From Pseudomonadota bacterium (GTDB lineage: Bacteria; Pseudomonadota; Alphaproteobacteria; Rhizobiales; Rhizobiaceae): a DNA stretch of 7,220 nt. A program made the translations under genes and the position numbers. Location: positions 1 to 7,220 of the forward strand of contig JAEWFU010000233.1 of the NCBI GenBank assembly GCA_023388675.1, in the 5' to 3' direction. Positions 1-5,418 of the stretch are shown here, piece by piece (position 1 is the first letter of the stretch; the number at the start of each line of letters is the position of its first letter). The notes under the pieces are model-generated. The model saw only the letters and a list, made by a program, of their open reading frames with translations. It had not been told where the DNA came from and made no database searches.

Positions 1-179
1 CCCATCTTGCGGAAGGAGACGAGATAGGGATGCAGCTGCGCCGCGGCCATTCCCGTTTCCTGCGCGAGATCGCGCAGTTTCAGCGGCCCACGGGCGCGCG
101 CGAGGGCATTGAGCACCACACCGCCCGTGTCGATCGACTGGACGCCCCGCGAGCCGTTCTTCTTTTCCGTCGAAGCCAT
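1..179 (-). CDS. IclR-family transcriptional regulator, N-terminal part (runs off left edge)
   Basis: The reading frame opens at ATG 177-179 on the minus strand and stays open to the window edge, giving 59 codons plus two bases. The N-terminus is charged and flexible (MASTEKKNGSRG), followed by GVQSIDTGGVVLNALARARG at about residues 12-31. Next comes the winged helix-turn-helix LKLRDLAQETGM...LHPYLVSFRKMG at about residues 33-60. The order 'VQSIDTG..VLNALA', then 'L..LA..TGM....H.YL.S....G', is the usual opening of IclR-family DNA-binding domains. A purine-rich GAGAGGG lies directly upstream of the ATG, though rather close to it. The ligand-binding domain is outside the window, so the effector cannot be inferred. 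The gene follows lysR in the same direction with an 81-base gap, so the two could be co-transcribed. Family assignment is fairly sure; a role in controlling the neighbouring operon is only inference. Confidence 0.82.
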   Translation of the reverse strand, partial: MASTEKKNGSRGVQSIDTGGVVLNALARARGPLKLRDLAQETGMAAAQLHPYLVSFRKM

Positions 180-260
180 CGCCCTCTCGTTCCGTTTGGA
201 TGGAGGTAAACCAGAAGATCGGGAATCACAACGACACCGGGGCAAGCGTTCCCGATGCCG
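180..260. other. lysR-iclR intergenic gap
   Basis: This 81-base gap lies between the lysR stop and the iclR start (both minus strand). It contains one clear structural element, an 8-bp inverted repeat listed separately. It also contains purine-rich sequence just ahead of the iclR ATG that may serve as its ribosome-binding site. I see no convincing -35/-10 pair, so I cannot say whether iclR has its own promoter. Confidence 0.5.
218..256. repeat. 8-bp perfect inverted repeat between lysR and iclR
   Basis: ATCGGGAA at 218-225 is matched by its exact reverse complement TTCCCGAT at 249-256, with 23 bases between. Read on the minus strand, it starts 5 bases after the lysR stop codon and ends 39 bases before the iclR ATG. 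No T-rich run follows in the direction of transcription, so it is not a standard intrinsic terminator. It could be a read-through-attenuating hairpin or an operator, for example for autoregulation by IclR. The repeat is directly visible; the function is inference. Confidence 0.45.
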
Positions 261-1235
261 CTAGCGATAGTCGCGCTCGGCGAAGGGTACGCGGGTCACC
301 GCCTCGCGCAGCATCGCGAGCAGGCTCGCCTCAGCGCGGTTGAAGCGTGTGCCGGGGTTGGTGACGACATGAATGTCGATCGCCGGCGGCTCCTCGTAAG
401 GCGGCAGACGCCACAACAGGCCGGCTTCCACGTCGCGATTTGCGACATGGACCGGCAGCGGCCCGATACCGAGACCGGCCAGTATCATGCGGCGCACTTC
501 TTCCAGACTAGACGAAACACCGACGACGCGATCCTCGAGTTGCGCCTGGGCGCGCAGCAACGCGACCGGCCTGAGAGCGTCCGTCAGCCGGTCGGTCTTG
601 AACGAGACGGAGGTTTCGCCACGCAGGTCGGGCAGAGAAAGGTTCTTTCTGCCGAAGAGACGATGGTCCGGCCCGCAATAGAACCCGAAATACTCCCTGA
701 ACAACCGGAGATAGTCGAGATAAGGCTGCTTTTCGTGGACGAGCCCGATGCCGAGCGTCGCCTGTCTCTGCCGCACTGCCTGGATCACATCCTGGCTGGT
801 CATCACGTCGATCGACAAAGTTGCAAGTTGATGGCGCTGGTGAAACTGCGACAACACCTCGTCCAGAACCGGAGAAATGACGTGACTGGCGAGAGCGAGC
901 GTCACGTGACCGGAAACCTCCTCGTCCATGTCCCTTATCAGCGTGCCGAGGCGCGAGATGCTGCCGAATATCTCGATGGCTTCCTCGTAGAGGAGGCGGC
1001 CTGCGGGCGTCACCTCGAACTGGCAATGCCCGCGCACGATGAGGCGCTTCGCCAGATGCCCCTCGAGCCGCCGGAGTGCGTTGGACACGCTCGGCTGTTT
1101 CAGCCGCAAGGCGTTTGCCGCAGCCGTGATCCCACCCTGTTCGACGATCACCAGGAAAGTTCGGATCAGGTTCCAGTCGAGATTCCAGACCATCCTGCCC
1201 GATGGCGACGGTGGCGTGGCGAGGGGATTTTTCAT
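261..1235 (-). CDS. LysR-family transcriptional regulator
   Basis: This 324-residue protein has the typical LysR length (about 300-330). The N-terminal winged helix-turn-helix spans about residues 17-80: WNLDWNLIRTFLVIVEQGG, then ITAAANALRLKQPSVSNALR as the helix-turn-helix proper, then RRLEGHLAKRLI and VTPAGRLLYEEA. A linker helix leads to the effector-binding domain from about residue 97 (VSGHVTLALASHV to the C-terminus), which has the two-lobed periplasmic-binding-protein-like fold in this family. In the second half, SSLEEVRRMILAGLGIGPLP is the usual LysR 'V..GLGI..LP' segment. The start was set at ATG 1233-1235. A second in-frame Met at residue 15 would also leave the domain intact, but GGCAGG abuts it too closely for a good ribosome-binding site. 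The gene is transcribed away from the ABC transporter operon across 144 bases, the classic layout for a LysR protein controlling its divergent neighbour. The ligand is not predictable from sequence. It may sense the imported substrate or a catabolic intermediate. Confidence 0.93.
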   Translation of the reverse strand: MKNPLATPPSPSGRMVWNLDWNLIRTFLVIVEQGGITAAANALRLKQPSVSNALRRLEGHLAKRLIVRGHCQFEVTPAGRLLYEEAIEIFGSISRLGTLIRDMDEEVSGHVTLALASHVISPVLDEVLSQFHQRHQLATLSIDVMTSQDVIQAVRQRQATLGIGLVHEKQPYLDYLRLFREYFGFYCGPDHRLFGRKNLSLPDLRGETSVSFKTDRLTDALRPVALLRAQAQLEDRVVGVSSSLEEVRRMILAGLGIGPLPVHVANRDVEAGLLWRLPPYEEPPAIDIHVVTNPGTRFNRAEASLLAMLREAVTRVPFAERDYR

Positions 1236-1379
1236 GACGGAGAGGCCTCTGACATTCTTTCAAGCTATATCGAGCATTGTCATTATGTATTTTGAGAATG
1301 TCCCCGCCAAGTGCCAAACTGCTCCGCGACCGCTTGAACAAGGCCATGGGAACGGCCGGCAAGACACGGATGGGAGTCA
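1236..1379. promoter_or_regulatory. Divergent control region, lysR / ABC transporter operon
   Basis: These 144 non-coding bases separate the two divergent start codons. They must hold the promoter of the rightward operon and most likely that of lysR. The stretch about 1259-1299 is clearly AT-richer than its surroundings (it contains CTATAT, TTGTCATTATG and TATTTTG) and is the likely site of promoter melting. TTGTCA at 1277-1282 resembles a -35 box, but no -10 box sits at the right distance, so I do not assign transcription starts. The palindrome AGAGGCCTCT at 1241-1250 lies just upstream of the lysR ATG. GGGAG at 1372-1376 precedes the permease ATG at 1380 with a short spacing. LysR proteins usually bind here to repress themselves and activate the divergent operon. 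That role is known for the family and not shown by the sequence. Confidence 0.6.
1251..1302. repeat. 8-bp perfect inverted repeat flanking the AT-rich promoter core
   Basis: GACATTCT at 1251-1258 is exactly complementary to AGAATGTC at 1295-1302. The arm centres are 44 bp apart, about four helical turns. Allowing one gap, similarity continues inward (TTCAAG next to the left arm, TTTTGA next to the right). The arms bracket the AT-rich core of the divergent promoter region. This suits two half-sites of a multimeric regulator such as the adjacent LysR protein, but I could not fit a convincing T-N11-A LysR box. Confidence 0.5.
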
Positions 1380-2246
1380 ATGGCAGACAGGGCAGGGGCG
1401 CTGCGTCCTTGGATATTGCTATCGCCGGCGCTGGGAGCGATCGCGTTCCTGCTGATCGTGCCGGTCTGCTTTGTCGTCGTGTATTCGTTCTGGCTGCGCT
1501 CTGCGACGGGCTCGGAGATACCCGGCTTCCACTTCGACAACTGGCAGGAAGTGCTGAGCGATCCGTTCTATCGGGACATTCTCCTGTCAACCCTGCGCAT
1601 TGCGGCGATCACGACCGTTCTGTGCGCGGTGCTGGGCTATGTGCCGGCGTATTTCCTCGCCAACTCGAAGTCGCGCTACAAGACGCTTCTCCTGCTGCTG
1701 CTCATCCTGCCGTTCTGGATCAGCTACATCATCCGCACAATGTCATGGATCAACATTCTGGGCGTCAGCGGCGCGCTCAACCAGGTGATGCTGTCGCTCG
1801 GCATCATCTCCGAGCCGGTGCAGATGCTCTACAATGAGGGCACCGTGATCCTCGGGCTGGTGCACTTCCTGCTGCCCTTCATGGTGCTCAATGTCTATGT
1901 GAGCCTCGACGGGATCGACCAGAACCTGGCGGATGCGTCGCGGTCGCTCGGGGCGAGCGGCCTCCAGACGTTCCGCGAGGTCACGCTGCCGCTGTCGCTG
2001 CCGGGGCTGGCCGCTGGCGGGCTGCTTTGCTTCGTGCTCGCCGCAGGCACCTACATCACGCCGCTGGTGCTTGGCGGGCCGCGCGATGCCATGTTCGCCA
2101 ATCTGGTCTTCGAGGCGATCATCACCCAGCTCAACTGGCCGCTGGGCTCCGCTCTGTCGATCGTCCTGCTCGTCGTGCTCGGCTCGATCGTGGTCGTCTA
2201 CAACCGACTGGTCGGCATCGGCCAGATCGCAAAGTCGTTCGGGTGA
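1380..2246 (+). CDS. ABC transporter permease, spermidine/putrescine (PotB) type
   Basis: This is a 288-residue inner-membrane permease of the type found in polyamine-family importers. The first membrane helix is at about residues 10-38 (WILLSPALGAIAFLLIVPVC onward), followed by a short periplasmic loop with the 'F...NW..VL.DPFYR..LL.TL' pattern usual for PotB proteins. Further helices lie around 70-95, 101-120, 155-175, 205-230 and 255-275. The cytoplasmic EAA loop that docks on the ATPase is at about residues 183-210 (LADASRSLGASGLQTFREVT, then LPLSLPG), with the conserved Gly at 191. ATG 1380 has GGGAG at 1372-1376. It is the first gene of the operon, and the second permease begins 4 bases after its stop. 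Permease-first order differs from E. coli potABCD. Polyamine-type permeases also serve importers for other amino compounds, so the substrate is not fixed by this gene. Confidence 0.93.
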   Translation: MADRAGALRPWILLSPALGAIAFLLIVPVCFVVVYSFWLRSATGSEIPGFHFDNWQEVLSDPFYRDILLSTLRIAAITTVLCAVLGYVPAYFLANSKSRYKTLLLLLLILPFWISYIIRTMSWINILGVSGALNQVMLSLGIISEPVQMLYNEGTVILGLVHFLLPFMVLNVYVSLDGIDQNLADASRSLGASGLQTFREVTLPLSLPGLAAGGLLCFVLAAGTYITPLVLGGPRDAMFANLVFEAIITQLNWPLGSALSIVLLVVLGSIVVVYNRLVGIGQIAKSFG

Positions 2247-2250
2247 CGCG

Positions 2251-3036
2251 ATGAACGGCTGGTTCTTCATTCGGCTCTACACCGTCGCCGTCTATCTGTT
2301 CATGTTCCTGCCGGTCGGCGTGGTCGTGTTGCTTTCCTTCAATGCGAGCCAGTTCGGTTCGTTTCCGATGGAGGGACTCAGCGTCCAGTGGTTCGTGCGG
2401 CTGTGGGAGAACGAGGCGATCGTGCGTGCCTTCCGCATCTCACTGCTGCTGGGTGCGCTCACGGCCGCCATCTCGACCGTTCTCGGCGTGCTCGCGGCAC
2501 TTGCGCTGGTGCGTTATCGCTTTCGCGGCAAGAACGCGATCACGACGCTGCTGATCGCGCCGATCCTCATACCCGAGGTGGTCCTCGCGGTCGCGCTGCT
2601 GCTGTTCCTGCGCTGGCTCAGCCTGCCGCGCAGCTTCGCACTGCTTCTGCTCGGACATGTCATCTTCACGCTTCCCTTCGTGCTGCTCGTCGTCCAGGCG
2701 CGGCTGGTGGCGATCAAACGCGAGTATGAAGAAGCCGCGCTCAGCCTCGGCGCCGGGCCGATCCAGACCTTCTTCGCGATCACGCTGCCGCTGCTGATGC
2801 CCGCCGTGTTCGCCGGCATGATCTTCGCTTTCACCATGTCATTCGACGACATCACCGGCACGATGTTCTGGAAGCCGGGCGGCGTGGAGACCGTGCCGAC
2901 GCAGATCTTCGCGATGCTGCGCAACTCGATCTCGCCCGAAATCAACGCCCTCGGCACGGTGATGATCGTCATGACGGTCGCAGTGCCGGTGCTCGGCATG
3001 GCGATCGCACGCTGGATGTCGGCGAAACGAGGATAA
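2251..3036 (+). CDS. ABC transporter permease, spermidine/putrescine (PotC) type
   Basis: This 261-residue permease is the partner of the preceding gene in the heteromeric membrane channel. The N-terminal helix is at residues 7-30 (IRLYTVAVYLFMFLPVGVVV, then LLSFN), and the 'LSFN.S' ending is typical of PotC. Further helices are around 64-88, 98-120, 128-150, 185-200 and 235-255. The EAA loop is at about 159-184 (YEEAALSLGAGPIQTFFAIT, then LPLLMP), a close match to the family consensus with Gly at 167. The 'FAFTMSFDD...T.F' segment at about 192-206 is also characteristic of PotC. The frame is open further upstream, but ATG 2251 gives the correct family N-terminus. The GGGTGA at 2241-2246, which contains the previous stop codon, can act as the ribosome-binding site, so the two permeases are probably translationally coupled. 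Confidence 0.94.
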   Translation: MNGWFFIRLYTVAVYLFMFLPVGVVVLLSFNASQFGSFPMEGLSVQWFVRLWENEAIVRAFRISLLLGALTAAISTVLGVLAALALVRYRFRGKNAITTLLIAPILIPEVVLAVALLLFLRWLSLPRSFALLLLGHVIFTLPFVLLVVQARLVAIKREYEEAALSLGAGPIQTFFAITLPLLMPAVFAGMIFAFTMSFDDITGTMFWKPGGVETVPTQIFAMLRNSISPEINALGTVMIVMTVAVPVLGMAIARWMSAKRG

Positions 3037-3048
3037 CCGGAGCATCAC

Positions 3049-3078
3049 GGCCTGCGGCTCGAAGACAAAAGGCAGGCC
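3049..3078 (+). other. Stem-loop in the leader of the binding-protein gene
   Basis: GGCCTGC at 3049-3055 pairs perfectly with GCAGGCC at 3072-3078 across a 16-base loop. An eighth G-C pair is possible if one C is bulged. It sits in the 65-base gap between the second permease and the binding-protein gene, about 11 bases before that gene's ribosome-binding site. No U-run follows, so it is unlikely to be a terminator. A 5' stem of this kind may protect the downstream message from decay. The pairing is seen; the role is inferred. Confidence 0.5.
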
Positions 3079-3101
3079 CGAATATCAATGGGAGCACATC
3101 G

Positions 3102-4247
3102 ATGGACAACACCAGACGCTACGAAAAACTGCTGGACCGTTTTCGCAACGGCGATGTCAGCCGCCGCAACTTCCTCGGCCTGGTCGGTGCTTCGGCCGCC
3201 GCCTACGGGGTCATGGGCAGCCCGTTCACGAAATTCGCGCGTGCGGCCAATCCGGACCAGGTTCGTTTCGACGGCTGGGGCGGCATCGTCTCGGAAGCCT
3301 TCCGCAAGCACGCCTTCGATCCCTACACGGAAAAGACCGGCATCAAGGTGGTCGACGGAACCTTCGGCGGGGCCGACGAGTATCTGGCGCGCGTGCGGGC
3401 AAGCGCCGACGGCGAATTCAACCTCGCGCACCTCTCCGGCGTGTTTGACTATGCGCGCTATAACTCGCTCGGCCTGACCTCCGAGATCAACGAGGACAAC
3501 ATCCCGAACCTTGCGAACGTCATCCCGGCGCTGCAGCAGGTGTTCCGCGACATAACCGACGGGAAGCTGTCGGCTGTGCCGTATAATTACGGCACCACCA
3601 GCATCGCCTACAATCGCAAGTTCATCTCCGACGACGAGGTCAAGGAGAAGGGCGCCAAGATCATGATCGACGAGGCCTATAAGGGCAAGATCGGCGGCTG
3701 GAGCGACTGGAAGACGCGCATTTGGTACGGCGCGCTCCAGACGGGCCAGGACCCCAACAACATCGAGGATATCGAGGCCGTCTGGGACGCGATCCGCACC
3801 AACCGCGACCTCGTGCTGAAATACTGGGCCTCGGGCGCCGAACTGATGAGCCTCCTGGCCGAAGAAGAAATCTACGTCACCGAAGGATGGTCTGGCCGCA
3901 TCAAGGCGCTCCAGGACGAGGGGCACGATCTTGGCTATTTCGACCCGCCGAACGGGCTTGGCTGGCAGGAGTGCATCTTCATCATCAAGGGCAGCCCGAT
4001 GGAGGCGTCCGAGGAACTGGTCAACTTCATGCTCGAACCCGAAGTCGCGATCGCCGTCGCCGAGGGCCAGAACTATCCGCCGGCGCTCGACCCGCAGAAG
4101 GTCGAGCTCACCGACAAGGTCAAGGCTCTGCCGGCATTCGACCCGGGCGGCACGCTCTCGGGCCTGACCTTCTTCAACGCCGACTACTGGAACGGCAACG
4201 AAGAGGAGTGGGCCAAGCAGTATTCGCGCGTCGAACGCGGCTACTAG
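3102..4247 (+). CDS. Periplasmic substrate-binding protein of a polyamine-type ABC importer, Tat-exported
   Basis: This 381-residue extracytoplasmic solute-binding protein is of the PotD-like kind, which captures the ligand in the periplasm and delivers it to the two permeases. The N-terminus carries a twin-arginine signal: SRRNFLGL at residues 20-27, then a small-residue hydrophobic stretch (VGASAAAYGV) and a likely cleavage after ARA at about residue 48. This predicts export in a folded state. The mature protein begins NPDQVRFDGWGG, with the 'F.GWGG...E.....F.P' start of the family. It continues with VPYNYGTTSIAYNRKF at the lobe hinge, a 'GW..W' segment (GGWSDWKTRIWYG), and EEEIYVTEGWSGRIKALQDE followed by FDPPNGLGWQECIFIIKGSP. 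The ligand-contacting residues cannot be assigned with confidence from sequence alone. A good ribosome-binding site, GGGAG at 3090-3094, lies 7 bases before the ATG. The gene is flanked by two stem-loops, fitting the usual need for more binding protein than permease. Substrate could be a polyamine or another amino compound; the downstream enzymes suggest an amino acid-like ligand. Confidence 0.92.
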   Translation: MDNTRRYEKLLDRFRNGDVSRRNFLGLVGASAAAYGVMGSPFTKFARAANPDQVRFDGWGGIVSEAFRKHAFDPYTEKTGIKVVDGTFGGADEYLARVRASADGEFNLAHLSGVFDYARYNSLGLTSEINEDNIPNLANVIPALQQVFRDITDGKLSAVPYNYGTTSIAYNRKFISDDEVKEKGAKIMIDEAYKGKIGGWSDWKTRIWYGALQTGQDPNNIEDIEAVWDAIRTNRDLVLKYWASGAELMSLLAEEEIYVTEGWSGRIKALQDEGHDLGYFDPPNGLGWQECIFIIKGSPMEASEELVNFMLEPEVAIAVAEGQNYPPALDPQKVELTDKVKALPAFDPGGTLSGLTFFNADYWNGNEEEWAKQYSRVERGY

Positions 4248-4253
4248 ATACCC

Positions 4254-4288
4254 TGTGGCCGCGGGCGCGACCCGCTCCCGCGGCCATA
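4254..4288 (+). other. Strong GC-rich stem-loop after the binding-protein gene
   Basis: TGGCCGCGGG at 4256-4265 pairs exactly with CCCGCGGCCA at 4277-4286. The helix can be lengthened by a G-U and a U-A pair to 4254 and 4288, and the 11-base loop can add three inner pairs (4267-4269 with 4273-4275). It begins 7 bases after the binding-protein stop codon and ends before the ATPase ribosome-binding site. The sequence after it is not a clean U-run, so complete termination is unlikely. It more likely acts as a 3'-end stabiliser or partial terminator that raises binding-protein mRNA over the downstream genes, as seen after binding-protein genes in other transporter operons. Confidence 0.65.
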
Positions 4289-4301
4289 TCCTCATTTCAG
4301 T

Positions 4302-4305
4302 GGAG
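4302..4305 (+). promoter_or_regulatory. Ribosome-binding site deciding the ATPase start
   Basis: GGAG at 4302-4305 lies 6 bases before GTG 4312-4314, the best-placed start for the ATPase. Competing in-frame GTG codons at 4255 and 4300 are less likely. The first lies inside the preceding stem-loop, and the second overlaps the GGAG itself. ATG 4310-4312 overlaps this start but is followed at once by TGA in its own frame. Confidence 0.65.
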
Positions 4306-4311
4306 CTCGAT

Positions 4312-5418
4312 GTGACCAATTCGGCCAGCGCCGTGGCGCTCAACGGCATCGTCAAGAAATTCGGAAGCGTTACAGCCGTTCACAGGTTCGACCTGGATGT
4401 CGAGGAGGGCAGCTTCGTGACATTGCTCGGGCCGTCCGGCTGCGGCAAGACGACCACGCTGCGCATGATCGCCGGACTGCTCGATCCGAGCGAGGGCGAG
4501 ATCGATATCAAGGGTCGAAACGTCACCCGTGTACCGATACACAGGCGCAACCTCGGCATCGTGTTCCAGAACTATGCGCTCTTTCCGCACAAGACGATCT
4601 TCGACAATGTCGCTTTCGGCCTGAAATACCGGGGCGTGCCGCGGGAGGAGATCGCCCGCCGCGTCACGGCTGCGCTCGAGCTCGTGCAATTGCCGCATGT
4701 CGCGGAGCGCCATCCGCGCGAGCTTTCCGGCGGCCAGCAACAGCGTATCGCGCTGGCACGTTCCATCGTCATCGAGCCCGACGTTCTCCTGTTGGATGAG
4801 CCTCTTTCGGCGCTTGACGCGAACCTGCGCGAGGACATGCGGGTGGAGCTCAAGCGTATCCAGTCGCAACTGGGCATAACGACGGTATTTGTCACCCACG
4901 ATCAGGCGGAGGCGCTGGCGATGTCGGACCGGATCGTGGTGATGAGCGCAGGCCACGTCGAGCAGGTGGGCGCGCCGGAAGACGTCTACACCGCGCCTGC
5001 ATCGGCCTTCGTGGCCCGGTTTCTCGGCAACGCCAATCTCCTGCCTTGCAGGGTGACGGCAACACACGGCTCGAGCGTCGAAGCCGAGATCGAAGGCCTC
5101 GGCAGGCTCGGCGGAATACCTGCGGCGCGCGTCAGCGGCATGGGCAAGGGCGACAAGGCGATGATCGTGATCCGCGCCGAGCGGCTCGCATTGCACCGTG
5201 AGCGTCCCGATAAATCCGACGACGCGTTGGCGCTGGACGGCGAGATAACGGCAGTCGACTATCAGGGGCAGGCGGCACGCTATTTCGTCAACGTCAACGG
5301 ACACCCCATGCAGGCGCTGAACCCGATCGAGGATCGTCTTTACAGGCAAAACGAACCGGTGACGGCGCTCGTGCGGGGCCGTGACTGCGCATTGGTTGCC
5401 AGGGAAGCCATTTCATGA
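4312..5418 (+). CDS. ABC transporter ATP-binding protein, PotA type with C-terminal TOBE domain
   Basis: Starting at GTG 4312, this is a 368-residue ATPase that powers the importer at the cytoplasmic face. All nucleotide-binding motifs are intact: Walker A GPSGCGKT (40-47), Q-loop Gln86 in FQNYALFPH, signature LSGGQQQR (138-145), Walker B VLLLDEP (158-164, with Asp162 and Glu163), D-loop SALD (166-169) and switch His196 in FVTHDQAEA. After the ATPase core, about residues 235-368 form the regulatory/TOBE region typical of PotA/MalK-like proteins. This region includes RFLGNANLLPCRV, VIRAERLAL, and the late ITAVDYQGQAARYFVNVNG strand pair. Length is normal for PotA (about 360-380). The start is set by GGAG at 4302-4305; a longer open frame from GTG 4255 would add a non-family leader. 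The stop codon overlaps the aminotransferase start in an ATGA, so the two are translationally coupled. This ties the enzyme to the transporter in one operon. Confidence 0.95.
   Translation: MTNSASAVALNGIVKKFGSVTAVHRFDLDVEEGSFVTLLGPSGCGKTTTLRMIAGLLDPSEGEIDIKGRNVTRVPIHRRNLGIVFQNYALFPHKTIFDNVAFGLKYRGVPREEIARRVTAALELVQLPHVAERHPRELSGGQQQRIALARSIVIEPDVLLLDEPLSALDANLREDMRVELKRIQSQLGITTVFVTHDQAEALAMSDRIVVMSAGHVEQVGAPEDVYTAPASAFVARFLGNANLLPCRVTATHGSSVEAEIEGLGRLGGIPAARVSGMGKGDKAMIVIRAERLALHRERPDKSDDALALDGEITAVDYQGQAARYFVNVNGHPMQALNPIEDRLYRQNEPVTALVRGRDCALVAREAIS

Noticed and set aside
1241..1250. Perfect palindrome AGAGGCCTCT before the lysR start as a regulator site
   Set aside because: It is short, common in GC-rich DNA, and not of the LysR T-N11-A form. 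It is noted in the control-region entry but not claimed as an operator.
255..1295. Long plus-strand open frame (346 codons) opposite lysR
   Set aside because: It lies antisense to a clear LysR gene. Its translation is rich in His, Arg, Gln and Asp with no domain pattern, as expected for a shadow frame in GC-rich DNA.
1277..1837. Possible upstream gene or leader peptide overlapping the first permease
   Set aside because: The frame runs mostly inside the permease gene, and its product is Arg/Gly/Ala-rich with no family pattern. The permease frame has the proper membrane helices and EAA loop.
1933..2250. N-terminal extension of the second permease (open frame upstream of 2251)
   Set aside because: The extension overlaps the first permease gene and is Arg/Ser/Cys-rich. 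ATG 2251 gives the normal PotC N-terminus and a good ribosome-binding site.
4254..4288. Intrinsic terminator ending the operon after the binding-protein gene
   Set aside because: The stem is strong, but no U-run follows and the ATPase needed by the importer is 24 bases downstream. Full termination is therefore unlikely.
3045..4355. Minus-strand open frame of 436 codons opposite the binding-protein gene
   Set aside because: It is longer than the real gene, but it shows no recognisable motifs or ribosome-binding site. It arises from strong third-position GC bias in the binding-protein gene.
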